NCBI GenBank assembly: GCA_964035575.1
Contig: OZ037854.1
Location: 806,001-870,000, forward strand
DNA from: Rhynchopus sp. YZ270_cl-10
Taxonomy: Eukaryota > Euglenozoa > Diplonemea > Diplonemida > Diplonemidae
Reading direction: 5' to 3'
Length of the DNA: 64,000 nt
The notes under the pieces are model-generated. The model was not told the origin of the DNA. It did not search any database and saw nothing but the letters and a program-made list of their open reading frames with translations. Shown one piece after another: positions 11,966 to 22,862 of the stretch. A program made the translations under genes and the position numbers. Each line of letters starts with the position of its first letter. Position 1 is the stretch's first letter.

Positions 11966-13507
11966 CAGGGGACTAGCTTGGCTGGGTCAGCGGGTCAGCT
12001 GACCCACTTCCTGTACTTAAAAAAAAAAAAGTGGGTCAGCCGGAAAAAAAAAAAAACAAGTAATTGCTATCGGAAAAAAAACGGGGTGTGATGTGGAACT
12101 CCATCCTGTAGAAATAATCTACAACACGCCCAGCATTCTGCTCTTCTGCAAGTATGCTAACGCTCTTCTGCCAGACCCACTGGGACGCCAGCATCTGAAC
12201 GTTCAAACAGTGGGGCTCTCCTCTTCGTCCAGCACCATGTGCTCGATCGCGTTGTTGGACGTCGGCTCGGCAGGCTCGGCGTGTTCCAGCTCGTTTTTGT
12301 CCACAGGCTCCCCACATTGTCGTCGTCGTTGGAGCAGTGCGGAAGGAACACAGAATGCACAGACTACAACACATCGATCACACCAGGCGCATCAGCACCT
12401 CCAGCAAATCACCAGGATGCTACGGTGGTTTCGAAAATCGCGCGGAGATTTCCACAGCACACCCCGTTTTTTCTTAGCAATTACTTGTCCTTGTTGTTAT
12501 TGTTGTTTTCAACCACCTTCCTTCAACCCTTGTAGGATCAGTTGTTATTTTTTTCGCGAAAACATGAAATTACACATTTCAAGAGAACAAATTAAAAAGG
12601 GTCCTTATTTGCATTTTTGGGCTCCGCCCGTGCAGTGGTGGGGTCAATCTCGAAAATTGGACAATTTATTGACCACTTAAATTTTGAGAAATATGAGCCC
12701 GGTTCCTTATACGTGGGGCCCATTTTCGGCTAAAATTTTCCTCAAAATCTGGTTTTGTAAAATTGACCCTTTACTCCCCCCCCACATCGATTTCAATACT
12801 ATACCTTACTTCACCTACGGTCGCCCTTACAGGGGTGAAGGAAGGTAAGTTGAAAATTGGATTTTGGATTTTAGAAAAAAAATTTTTGGGAGCTCGACTA
12901 CAGGGAACTCCCCCCGAGCCTGTTCAGGCCTGACGCTAACCATCATCCATCATCCCACGGAAAATGGCTTTCCCCCCCGACCAAAAACCATCATCCTGCC
13001 ATCATCCCACCAAAAATCTGAGAATTCTGTAGGGTTTTGCACGTGGGAAGGGTCTAGAGGAGGACCCAGGAGGCTGTACCATATTTTTATTTTTTTGCCT
13101 GCGGCGCCATTTTTCCTTTTTTGCTCCGCAAAAAAGGGTTCGTTGAGTGACTCTGTGGTGTAAAAAGCTAGATTTTTACACTGCACCCTATTTTTTTTTT
13201 CGCCTGCGGCGCGCCATATTATATTACTATTTTTTGCTCCGCAAAAAAAAACCCTGGATGAGATACCAGTGGTAGTTTTCCGAGAGACCACAAAGTGAGG
13301 CGGGCAAACAGCACATTTCGGTGGATTACTGCAACACTGACCGAATTTTGGCCATTTTCGCGAATATCCCCCACCACAAGCTGGGATTGGAGAAAATAGC
13401 TCGTAGAACGCCGCTAAACCATCTTCTGTAGTAAAAAACTCGCTGACCCACTTTTATGGAAAGCGACCCACTTCTGGAATTTTCCCCAAAACCAAGCTAG
13501 TGCCCTG
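11966..13507. mobile_element. hAT-like element with 8-bp target duplication GTCTCAAC
   Basis: The ends read CAGGGGACTAGCTTGG (left) and the complement of CAGGGCACTAGCTTGG (right). They are flanked by perfect direct repeats GTCTCAAC at 11958-11965 and 13508-13515. CAGGG-type ends with an 8-bp duplication are the hallmark of hAT transposons. Subterminal GTGGGTCAGC-type repeats lie inside each end. Frames inside (for example 12093-12680) show no transposase motif, so it is non-autonomous or decayed. A 100-bp unit is duplicated near 13085-13250. Confidence 0.88.
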
Positions 13508-13605
13508 GTCTCAACAAAAAAAAAAAAAAAAAAATGTCGTGGACAGAGGGGCGTGCTTTCTCTCGTTTGTGGAGGGTTTTTTTGGAACATCATTTTAAAA
13601 AAAAT

Positions 13606-13633
13606 CGTGTGTACACGAGAGTACATTCATCTT
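13606..13633 (+). repeat. A'-type hairpin, TGTAC/GTACA stem
   Basis: Stem TGTAC pairs with GTACA around the loop ACGAGA, followed by TTCATCTT. Relative to the copy at 48637, where the stem is TGTGC/GCACA, both sides of one base pair have changed together. Confidence 0.7.
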
Positions 13634-14836
13634 TTAAGTTCTTTTGTGCGGGAGTGTCAATGCCTGCATCCCAGAGGTGTTTGCACTATCAACTTCACTT
13701 TCTTCGGGCAAACCTCAGCTCAGAGGCCTTTTTTAAGACAAAGTGACTAAGCAAACAGCAGGTAACTCTCTCACAAAGAAAAAAAAAAATTGGCGAACAT
13801 GCCCTATCTGGGCCTCGACCCAAGACTTTCCTCTCTTCATTTATGTTCCCTTTCCCCCGGGAAGTTTCGCACCCCCCCGAAACCACACGAAAATTCGTTT
13901 TTCTGTCACCCCGCACAAGTTTTAGTTTTCGCCGTGCCACACACTATTTCTACTACTCAAATGACCCCATCCCCCCCCCCCTTTGAAACAGATACAAAAA
14001 ACAAGCCCGAACCGGGGTTTATTTTGATACTGTATGATAACGAATTTGGGCTCGAGGTGGGCAGACTAAGCACAACCTGAGAGGCTTAGGTTCATTCTCA
14101 CCCCAACTACTATACCGTTCGCTTTTGTGTGTGTTTTTTGTTTTTTTTGTTTTCCTTCCCCATCTGATAAACGGTGAGGCGTTTGCACTATCAGCTTCAC
14201 TTTTTATTTTATCTCCCCCTTACCCCATTTAACACCCCCCTCCCCTCTACCCTTTACGAAACAACTGCATGCTCCACACGACTGGGGTTAATGTTACTAG
14301 ATTCGTACAGACTCCCGCCCCCTCATTTAGGTCGCTAAGCACACAGAGAGGCTTAAGACCGATCTTTACCCAGTACTCTTTCATTGTTACCAGCATTTTC
14401 CCTTTTTCCCTCTGAAAAAAAAACCCCCTCACGTACCCCCAACAGACAAACCATTTTACAAAAAAAAGGGGGCGGTTTTCATGGGGTGTCCCGGCGGTAC
14501 CACACTAACACCCACTTACGCACACTTTCACCCCATTTCACCCCATTTCACCGATTTACACCCACTTACACCCCATTACGCCCCATTACACCCCATTACA
14601 CATGAATTACAACGCCTTGGTGTTTTGGTCTTTACTAAAGGGATGTGCGGACGACACCAAAAAAATTGAATTTTTTTGCGATATTTGGTGCTCCAAAAAT
14701 TTGCCGGAACCGAAAATCGTGTAGTTTGGGTGTATTGAGGCCAGAAAAAAATTGTGTGAATACATGAAAATATTCCTGATAGGGTGGCATTCGGCCAAAA
14801 CATCAGCTGTTTTGGTCATTTTTGCCTTGTACAGTG

Positions 14837-15067
14837 CTGTGTACTGTGTACTGTGTACTGTGTACTGTGTACTGTGTACTGTGTACTGTGTACTGTGTAC
14901 TGTGTACTGTGTACTGTGTACTGTGTACTGTGTACTGTGTACTGTGTACTGTGTACTGTGTACTGTGTACTGTGTACTGTGTACTGTGTACTGTGTACTG
15001 TGTACTGTGTACTGTGTACTGTGTACTGTGTACTGTGTACTGTGTACTGTGTACTGTGTACTGTGTA
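14837..15067 (+). repeat. 7-bp tandem repeat (TACTGTG)33
   Basis: About 33 exact copies of a 7-bp unit. Because 7 is not a multiple of 3 and the unit has no stop in any frame, the array is open in all frames and creates artificial heptapeptide-repeat proteins; I do not read it as coding. Confidence 0.97.
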
Positions 15068-15133
15068 GAAACCCGGTAGAAACATGGGGAATCGGTTATG
15101 TAGCCACGCCAGTAAAAAATTAACACCGGTGGC

Positions 15134-15807
15134 CAGGGTTGAAAATCCCGGGCTTCCACAGCTAGCAAAATTAATTCGAAGCCCGGGTTTGTACCCGGGC
15201 TTGGTTTTTTGGTGAAAATAATTAAAATACTGGTGGCTGTAAACCCAATTGATAGCAATTCGTGCACGAATTGTAAGTAGCCAGTACATTTATAACAAAG
15301 AAAGGGCGGTCATGGCACCCAAAGGTTCCTAGCGAAGCCACGGTACGCAACATTTCAAAAAATTGCGCTTATAATCGCACACTTTTACAGCCAAACTATG
15401 TCAGGGAAGGGTGGGTTGCAAGCTTGCGCCGCAGGCGCACGGTACGCTACTTTTATAATTTCGCCATGATGCATGCTTCCTTTTCCTTCGGCGTTTGACC
15501 AATTGAGTCGCGTTCTGGCTGTGACGGGGGTGTGGGTAACCCTTGAGTATAGACGTGTGTGTTTTCTTTACTGACTTCGTTGTTTTCTGTCAACAGAGCT
15601 TCGTTTCGGCGACTGACTACCCCGGGCTGCACCCTGAGGCTACACCCCCCGGAGTGGGGGGGGGCAGCCCACCCCAGAAAAGGTAAAACCCGGGGGAAAC
15701 CCAGGCTTAAGCCCGGGTAAACCCGGGCTTCGAACCCGGGCTTGCTCTGCGCAAAATTAATTAAGCCCGGGTTTTCCCGGGCTTACTGCCCAAGATTTTC
15801 ACCGCTG
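15134..15807. mobile_element. hAT-like element, 674 bp, target duplication CCGGTGGC
   Basis: The ends CAGGGTTGAAAATCCCGGGC and the complement of CAGCGGTGAAAATCTTGGGC are flanked by perfect 8-bp repeats CCGGTGGC (15126-15133 and 15808-15815). Several GCCCGGGTTT/AAACCCGGGC palindromes lie near both ends. It is closely similar to the longer element at 28485-29348 and lacks an internal block of about 190 bp found there. Non-autonomous. It sits inside the 14481-16101 element and is therefore younger. Confidence 0.92.
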
Positions 15808-16794
15808 CCGGTGGCACTGTACGCATAAGTGCATAGAAAAAATCGTAAAACAACGTGTAATCTGTGGTGGTCAAAAGTGCAAAATTCCTTCGGCAATGGT
15901 CAGCCAGGCAAATTTTTTTTTGCTCCACTCGCCAAAAAAAATTTTGTTGTCACCTTTTTTGGACTTTTCGTGTTGAAAAAACGGGGGGAAAACGCAAAAA
16001 AAGTAAAAAGTTTAAATTCCCTCCATTACACTCCATTACACCCCATTACGCCCCATTACACCCCATTACACCTGAATTACGCCGTGCCCGGGACACCCCA
16101 TTTCAGTTTGTATGGGTTACTGTGTAACCCAGGCTTTTTCGACATTGTTGTCTTCAAAATTATTTATTTTTGCTTCAGTATCCCATTATTGTACATGACG
16201 GGTGAAGTAAACTACTTGGCTTGTGGTTTTATTTGTCTCTTTTTAATAACTGGACAGTGGAGATTGCGCAACTGGCAACACAACCGAGGCAACTACACTA
16301 CTCCAACAATTTATCAAAAAAATCAAAAAAAAATGGGGGGGGTGCGAGGACAGAGCGAACTCTGCCCGTGTGAGGCGGTCGTTCGTTTTCGCGAATTTGC
16401 AGAAATCTGCATTGTTTGTTTGGCTTTTTAAAAAAAAAAAACATTTTTTGGGCACATCTTTTTTGTCTTCTAGCTTCAAAAGAAAATCTTCTTCATTTAG
16501 AGTGTCCGTGTCTGCTTCCTGGAGGCGTTTGCACTATCAACTTCACTCTTTATTTCAGTCTCGCCTCGGCGTATTCCGCACACAAAAGGCACGGGAGACT
16601 TTTCAAATCGTTCTTTTTTTTTACATTTTTCTCTCCTTATTTTTGCTCCTCCTTTTTCCAATATCTTCATCGGAAAACGGAAGGCTGTATTTGGCCGTTT
16701 TTTTGTTGTTTTGCCATGCGCCTTTTAAAAAAGTACTCTTTTTTTTTTCTCCTTGAACTAAAGCAACATGAGTCGGTGTTCTTTGGTTTTAGAA

Positions 16795-16829
16795 GATGAC
16801 TAAGCATTGAGAGGCTTAGGTTCATCTAT
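16795..16829 (+). repeat. Hairpin repeat family A, well-preserved copy
   Basis: The stem CTAAGC/GCTTAG closes a 7-9 base loop containing GAGAG. An outer stem, GATGA with TCATC, extends it across a 2-base bulge, and TTCATCTT follows. Many copies continue as ATAAACTTTTCTTTT. Clear copies start near 4988, 14067, 17260, 17749, 18151, 18250, 19445, 21491, 30376, 39054, 48711, 53491, 57293 and 57361. At 53491 the stem is CTAAGT/ACTTAG, with both sides changed. Confidence 0.85.
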
Positions 16830-17215
16830 TTTTTTTTTCCTCCTTTTTTTCCTCTTCTTCTTTTTTTTAAAATCAGACACTAGTCTTTTGCTCGCAGTCA
16901 TTCAAAGTGCTTTGTCACTTTCAATTTTTTTGTTTTTGTTTTTTTTTGTCTTTTTGTACTTCCTTTTTTCATATCGATTGCCATGCATTTCTACGCACAG
17001 GTCATCGACCTTTTTCTTTATTACATTGGGTTCCATGTAGTGCACCCTATTATACCCTCCTATTCAGTAGAATAGAAAGTATATGAAAATAATTTACAAT
17101 ATTTCTCCAAAAGCTGGATATACACCCCCTCCTCAAGGGTTCCTTCACCTTTTTGGCGGGAGGGGGTGTTTTTTTTTCCCCCCCATCTCCTGTATTTATT
17201 TGTTCTCCTTCTTAA

Positions 17216-17246
17216 GATGCGTGTGTTCACAGTACACATTCATCTT
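17216..17246 (+). repeat. A'-type hairpin, TGTGT/ACACA stem
   Basis: GATG and CATC form the outer pair and TGTGT pairs with ACACA inside, before TTCATCTT. This is another compensated stem variant of the family. Related copies: 6207-6250, 9610, 13606, 19015, 29623 and 48637. Confidence 0.7.
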
Positions 17247-18653
17247 ATCTCTCTTGTAAGGTGACTAAGCAGAGGCTTAGGGGTCCATCTTACCGTTTTT
17301 TCTCCTTTTTCCTTCTTTTTTTCCTCCTTATGATTATGCAAAAGATACGGTACAAAAGCCACCTTTGAGGTGTGTAGTTGATCCGGCCATCTTTTTCAAT
17401 ATTTTGTCTTTTTTTTTTCTTTTTTTATGTTTTTTTTTTTGAAATAGAAAAAGGATTTCTTACATCTCCTGCAAATCTTTCTCCTTCTATTTTGCTCTCT
17501 TTTTTTAAGGATTACTGTGGAGGAAATATATCATGGCTCTGGATCTTGGATCTCTCTCTTCGAAGAAACAGAGGCCTTTGGAGTGTTTTCTTCTTCTGGA
17601 TAGTATAAGACTGTCTGAATGACAGCTCCACTGAACTGGCAGATTATTAAAACGGGGAAACGACATCATCCCCAGCAACAAACTTGACTTGTGGAAACCC
17701 ACACAGCAGATGATGCTGCGCGAATAACGATAACGAATGTGATTCAAAGGTGACTAAGCACAACAGAGGCTTAGGGTCATCTTATAAAACTTTTCCTAAA
17801 AAAATGCAGTATTGGTTCCCCCCTCCTCTGTGGTTTTTCTAGGAAGCCCTGGTGCAAAAAAAAGGTGGGGGAGGGAAATTGCAAAAAAAATAAAATAGTG
17901 GAGCACACTCTAGGGTGGTTACACTAATACAATCAAGTTTTCAAAAAAAAGAAAATCTCCAGATTTTTTTTTCACCCCCAAAAAAAGTTCCCCCCCCCCG
18001 TAAAACTCTGATACCAAAATAAGATGTAAGTGGTATCATATCGTGCTTTCTATTGACACAATTAGAAAGTGTATGCTCAAATTATATCACCAAGTGTTCT
18101 GCCAATGTGGCTCGACATTTATAAGTTCTTTTTTTTAAAGGGTTGGTAAAAGTGGCTAAGCACGTCGGGCTTAGGGTCATATTACTAAACACTTTCTTTT
18201 TCCTGTGAGTGACTTAAATAGTGAGTGTTCCCCCCCTATTTTTTTTCAAGGTGACCTAAGCATGAGAGGCTTAGGATCATCTTATAAACTTTTCTTATTT
18301 TTTTTTGTTTTGCGTCTGTGCACAGAGAGGTACAGTACAGACTTGTTTTTGAGTTCCCGAGACTCCAATACTATCCTGTGCGTTTTTTCTTACTGCACCG
18401 GGTATATTAGTGGGTGTGTCGGGTGTCAAAAACTGTTTCCCCCTTTTTTTTCACTCTCGCTCTGACAATGTGGGTTGTATGTGGGTTTTCGAGACATGGT
18501 ATGAGGCAAACACCGTTTCATGTATTTATTTTGCGATAACCCGCAGAGTGTCAGTGCCTGCGTCCCAGAGGCGTTTGCACTATCAACTCCTCTCTTTTTT
18601 TGTTTAGGTGTCAAAGCAGTGAGGCTTAGACTCGTCAACCTTTTTTTTATTTT

Positions 18654-18838
18654 CATACTTTGTAGTCCGCCTGAGTTGAGACAGACTATGGCGGACTTTC
18701 AAAGTCTTCCATAGTCCCCGACAAAACTCGGGCGGACTTGAGACGGACTTGGCGGACTCAAAAGTCCGTCTCAACTCGGGCGGGTCTTGGTGGCGGGATT
18801 CTTTTTTTTTAGCGGACTCAGGCGGACTACAAAGTATG
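18654..18838. mobile_element. 185-bp MITE with 23-bp perfect inverted ends
   Basis: The ends at 18654-18676 and 18816-18838 are perfect inverted copies containing CTTTGTAGTCCGCCTGAGT. A TA lies next to CTTTG at both ends, so a TA-targeting (Tc1/mariner-like) origin is possible. The interior is built from repeated GGCGGACT/AGTCCGTC units. No coding capacity. Confidence 0.8.
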
Positions 18839-19014
18839 GATTATTTTAATCTATTTTTTTCTTTTTCTATAATGCTGTGATAGGTTCACAACGTGGTTCA
18901 GCACTGTTTTCACAAAACAGAAAGAACAACGTTTCTTTTTTGTCCTACACATATTTGTAAAGGAAACCGTAAACATAGGGGGTTTCGGTTCTTCTTTACC
19001 CTTTTTTCTTTGAA

Positions 19015-19048
19015 GATGTGTGCACCCTTCTTGAGGGCACATTCATCT
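19015..19048 (+). repeat. A'-type hairpin, extended stem
   Basis: GATG...CATC outer pairing, TGTG with CACA, and an extra CCC/GGG pairing near the loop, then TTCATCTT. The stem has been lengthened compared with other copies. Confidence 0.6.
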
Positions 19049-19196
19049 TTTCAATTTCTTTATTTTGTGCTTTGCAATGTATCGATTCTTTGCAAAAGTT
19101 CTTCAAAAAAAAAAAAATATTACTTGAACATGCGATCTATCGGAAAAAACGCTTCCGGATACTGATTATTTTTTACTTTTTTTTGTTTGGGTACAT

Positions 19197-19250
19197 TTAG
19201 TGCACCCTATTATACCATCTATTCAGTAGAATAGTTAGTATATGAAACAA
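19197..19250 (+). repeat. Dispersed repeat family C
   Basis: TAGTGCACCCTATTATACC followed by ATTCAGTAGAATAG and AGTATATGAAA. Other copies are at 17037-17100 and 27584-27640. The motif ATTCAGTAGAAT can pair loosely with itself. Function unknown. Confidence 0.7.
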
Positions 19251-19384
19251 CTTTTTTTTTTAAAACTTTCCGGGAAGTCCACACTTCACCCAAAAGGAAT
19301 GTGTATTCCACACGCTCCTTGAAGGAGGCGTTCGGTACCGTTCAGTTCTTTTATTTTTCTCTTCTTAATGAAACCACGAAAAAC

Positions 19385-19412
19385 TCCAGGGTTCAATACC
19401 CCACGGAGTTTC
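19385..19412 (+). repeat. tRNA-arm-like hairpin with a pol III B-box match
   Basis: ACTCC and GGAGT pair around GGGTTCAATACCC. GGTTCAATACC fits the pol III B-box consensus GGTTCRANNCC. A similar structure lies at about 49468-49494 immediately before a family B repeat. No complete tRNA fold is present, so I read both as pieces of a tRNA-derived SINE (inference). Confidence 0.4.
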
Positions 19413-19543
19413 AGTGCCCTATTTTAGAAGTCATTTGTTTGTAAGGTGGCTAAGTACGAGAGGCTTAGGTTCATCTTATAAACTGTTTGTTTTGTTTTTG
19501 TTTTCCCGCAAAAAAAAAAGGGATTTTTTTTGTCGCTGTTTGC

Positions 19544-20291
19544 CAGGGCGTTCGCCCCGGGGCGAAAAATATTTTTTTTCGTTAAAAAAATCTTTTCCTG
19601 AAAAAATGACATTTTATTTCGCCCCAGGGCTTCGCCCCACCGGGGCGAAACCCTGTATAAATAAATAAATAAATAAAAAAAGGGGGAAAAAAAAAAAAAA
19701 AAGAGAGAGAGAGATTTCTCCCCACCACCCTGTAGACCCCCCCGGAGGGGGGGTCGTAGAGGGGTGTCCACTGTACTCAAAATCATCCGCAAACCCGCCT
19801 GCCGTGAGAGGAAGTTTCCCCAGCACTCCCGCTCGCTCCTCAATCCTGCAGTCTGCTGAAGGTGTACCGTACCCCCTGTTATAGAAGGTGTCACTGCTCG
19901 TGTCAACTCTACTTTCAACGGCAGAGAGTTGAAAATAATCAAAATAAGGATGAAGTCTCATATGACAGATGCCTCTCTTGTACATCTGTTTGATTAAACA
20001 ACACAAAGAGACCCTCAGTGAGGGGGGATTGATGAAATTCTCCATCGTTTTGCTGGTTTTAGTATCAGGAAAGTTCAGCTGTAATATCACTTGTGCTGGG
20101 GAAGGGATCACGCGCAAATCGCAAATTTTTTTTGACCATTCAGTACCAGGGATTCACCCCACGAACTAACTTCTCTCCGGCGGGAAAATTTTTTTTGACC
20201 TATTTTAAGCACTAGTAAAAAAACGAAAATTTCGGGGTTTTTGGCATTTCGCCACGATCAGGAAAAAACGATGGCGATAGCGAACGCCCTG
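19544..20291. mobile_element. hAT-like element, 748 bp, target duplication CTGTTTGC
   Basis: Terminal CAGGGCGTTCGC and its complement, flanked by perfect 8-bp repeats CTGTTTGC (19536-19543 and 20292-20299). GC-rich CGCCCCGGGGCG-type palindromes lie near the left end. The frames inside (for example on the minus strand, 19614-20117) carry no recognisable transposase motif. The end sequence differs from the other hAT-like elements here, so it is a separate family. Confidence 0.9.
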
Positions 20292-20299
20292 CTGTTTGC

Positions 20300-22862
20300 C
20301 TTGGGTGCCACACAAATGGAAAACTATCTGATTTTTTATTTGCATTTTATTTTGCATTTGAAAGACAAATGGTTTTCGTAGCCCACCTTCCCTTCCTCTT
20401 AGCTCAATGTTCCTCCCTACACAAAAGGGGGAGGTACTTCCTTTATAAAGTCCATGGTGCCTATTAGGTCCTTTGTCATCTTTTTTGAGATTTTTCTTTC
20501 TTGTTCTTTAAAGCTGACTAAACACGGGGAAAAAAATTAAGGCACATCCCTGGACCATAAAAAATTCGAAAAGTGGAGATTGCACCAACTGTTGACAACA
20601 CAAACCGAGGCAACTACACCACTCCAAAAACAATTTTATCAATTTAGTAGGGATTTTACAGACCAAACTTAAGTTATTGTCGCCTTTATAAGGGGTGCCT
20701 TTACATTAGGTTGTTTTTTTTATTCGTCTTTTTGCAGAGGCTACGTACAATTTCTACGAGGGGCAGTGATATAAGATTGGCATTGATATGCTGGAAATGA
20801 TGGGAGCGTGAAAAAAATGAAATGTTTTTATTGAGTGTTTTATTTTTCACTCGAACATTATTTCACATAGCAATGTGTTGAAATGCACCTTTCTATTTAA
20901 AAAAGCACTGAAAAAAAGACCCCCCTCTCACCAAATTAGAGCAAAACAAGACAAGCACCTGCCCTCAGAGGCAGGGCAAACAAACCAAATAATTGCTACA
21001 ACAGTGCGTGCGTTTTTTTTTTTTTAATGACTTCTGTCCGCATTGCACTTTGCGGGAGCCCCCAAGGGAAGACACCCTTCTTCAGAAACCAGGTAGAGAA
21101 TGCTTCCCCCCCATCCCCACCACCCCCTCTACACTGTCCGCGTAGATCCCCCCCACTACGTAAGTGAAGTCATAAGGCAAATTGCTTCAAAGCGATTGCA
21201 TAGCATTGGATGGCATGTGCGCGTTTACGAACTGAGCCATGATTGCCCTTAGGGTCTCCGCTTTGCTCCCACGATAACGCGCCACCCTTTGCATGAGCAC
21301 GACTGAAATGTGTTTTTAGCACGTTTCAACTCCCTTTTTGTTTTGTTTTTCTTTTGAGAAAAATCCCAAAAAAAAGTAGACCATTTTTCTTTTGTTTTTT
21401 GTTTCAGTGCTTGCGTCAGCTTTTTGCAAGGCGTTTTGCACTACTTTTTTAAGGGAAAACCCCCCCGTCCTCCCTCGACCCAGCCAATAAGGTGACTAAG
21501 CCCAGTGAGGCTTAGGTTCATCTTGTCATCGACATTTCTTTTGCGACGTTTTTGCACTTTCAACTTCTTTTTCAAACCTTCTACGCAATATCTCTCTCTC
21601 AGGGGAAGCTGTACCGTACTACGTACCCAGCCTCTTTTGGGCTGAACAAAATTGGCATTTTTTGCTGATTTTTTTTTAAAACACAAGAACAATTTTCAGA
21701 ACGACGCAGGCCCTTCTCACCCCCCAGAGAGAAATGTGTGCCGGCTGGAGTGGTTTCTGACCCTTCAGGTGTAAGGGAGAAATATTTTTTTTTTGAGAAA
21801 TTCAGAGAGTGAGTGAGAGATGCGGTGACAAAAAAAATTAATTCTTTGTGCGTGTATTCGTAAAAACAAAGTACAGGGAAAAAAAAAAACAATTTAAAAA
21901 AGGTGGTGACGAAAGCATGAGAGGCTTTCATCTTGCCGAGCCTTTTTTTAAAATTGTGAACGTGTTTTCACTACGCAGTTTTCTGGGGATTCTTTTTACG
22001 GGTTCAATGTCTCCGCCCAGGGTCTACTAAGCCAGCGGAAAGGCGGTGCCTGTTCCCTCAAGAATATGCCATTTGATTTTATTTGGGAGATGTGTTTGCA
22101 CCGCAAGCTTCATCTCTCAATCGCCCCTTTATTTTTTTTTCTTCTTTTTTTTTTTTTTCCCACCTTTCATCATCCCCCTAGTCTCTGCTATCTCCCCCGC
22201 CTTCCCCCTCCCCCTCCCCGACATGGTTTGTTGGGAGGGGTGTGAACGATTCTTTTAGGAATCGTTCAAATGTTGAGAAAAGTTGAGAAAAAGACAGTCC
22301 TTATTATTCACATTTTTTTTTCAATATATTTGTAATGTATGGTGTGGCTGTGGATGCTGTGTCAGATGAGTAGGGTGTGTAAGTTACGATATGGATGTTG
22401 TAGCGTTTACACTGGGTGATCTTTGGTTGACACTGGTGTGACGTGAGGGGTGGCTGAAAAAGCCAAAACGCACGACAATGTGACCTTTTTTTTCTTGGAC
22501 TCAACCACACCAAATTTAACACACCCGACACAATACCCCCCCCCCCCCCCCTTACAGGCGTTGGATAAAGTGTGATTAAAAAAATACACACAGTACACAA
22601 AAAGACACGCCGACATATACACGAACGGGCAGCGCCCCCTCTCTTTCCCGAAGAAGACGAGGAGACGAACCCCTCCCTTTACACCACACCCTCCTGTGCC
22701 CTTGTGGTGGTGTGGCTGGGGGTGGGGGTGTGGTGTGGGGTGGCCGGCTCGATAGGGGGGGAGGCCCTCTGTGGGAGTTGGGGGGAAGGGGGGGCAGCTC
22801 TCGCCACACCCGTGTGTGCGGGTGGGGGGGGAGGCTGGGGGGGACGGTAGGGAGGCAGGAGG
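20300..22862. other. Spacer leading to the OTU gene
   Basis: No gene seen up to the OTU start. It contains family K (20574-20642), family B (21403-21447), a family A hairpin (21491-21523), a small perfect hairpin near 22245-22268 and a C-run followed by TTACAG at about 22540-22557. That last site could be the acceptor for the leader of the next gene. The last 200 bp before the ATG are G/T-rich. Confidence 0.5.

Larger units (their letters stand above)
14481..16101. mobile_element. 1.6-kb inverted-repeat element carrying a satellite and a nested hAT
   Basis: A perfect 14-bp terminal inverted repeat, ATGGGGTGTCCCGG at 14481-14494 and its complement at 16088-16101, with TTC on both flanks as a possible 3-bp target duplication. 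Both subterminal regions carry runs of CACCCCATTA-type units, in the same orientation. The body contains the TACTGTG satellite and the hAT-like element at 15134-15807. No transposase frame. The superfamily is uncertain. Confidence 0.7.
16102..18653. other. Spacer with a cluster of hairpin repeats
   Basis: No gene seen. It holds family K (16256-16312, with a second copy at 20574-20642), family B (16499-16550), family A hairpins at about 16795, 17260, 17749, 18151 and 18250, an A' hairpin at 17216, family C (17037-17100) and block D (17925). T runs make up most of the remainder. Confidence 0.6.

Noticed and set aside
12093-12680. 195-codon frame inside the 11966-13507 element, considered as hAT transposase
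   Set aside because: No transposase motif on either strand, and low-complexity Ser/His-rich composition.
14752-15289. Long frames encoding heptapeptide repeats (VYCVLCT)n and its complement
   Set aside because: Produced by the 7-bp satellite, which is stop-free in every frame and both strands; nothing coding-like on either side.
19614-20117. 167-codon minus-strand frame in the 19544-20291 element
   Set aside because: No recognisable motif and overlapping frames of equal length; treated as non-coding.
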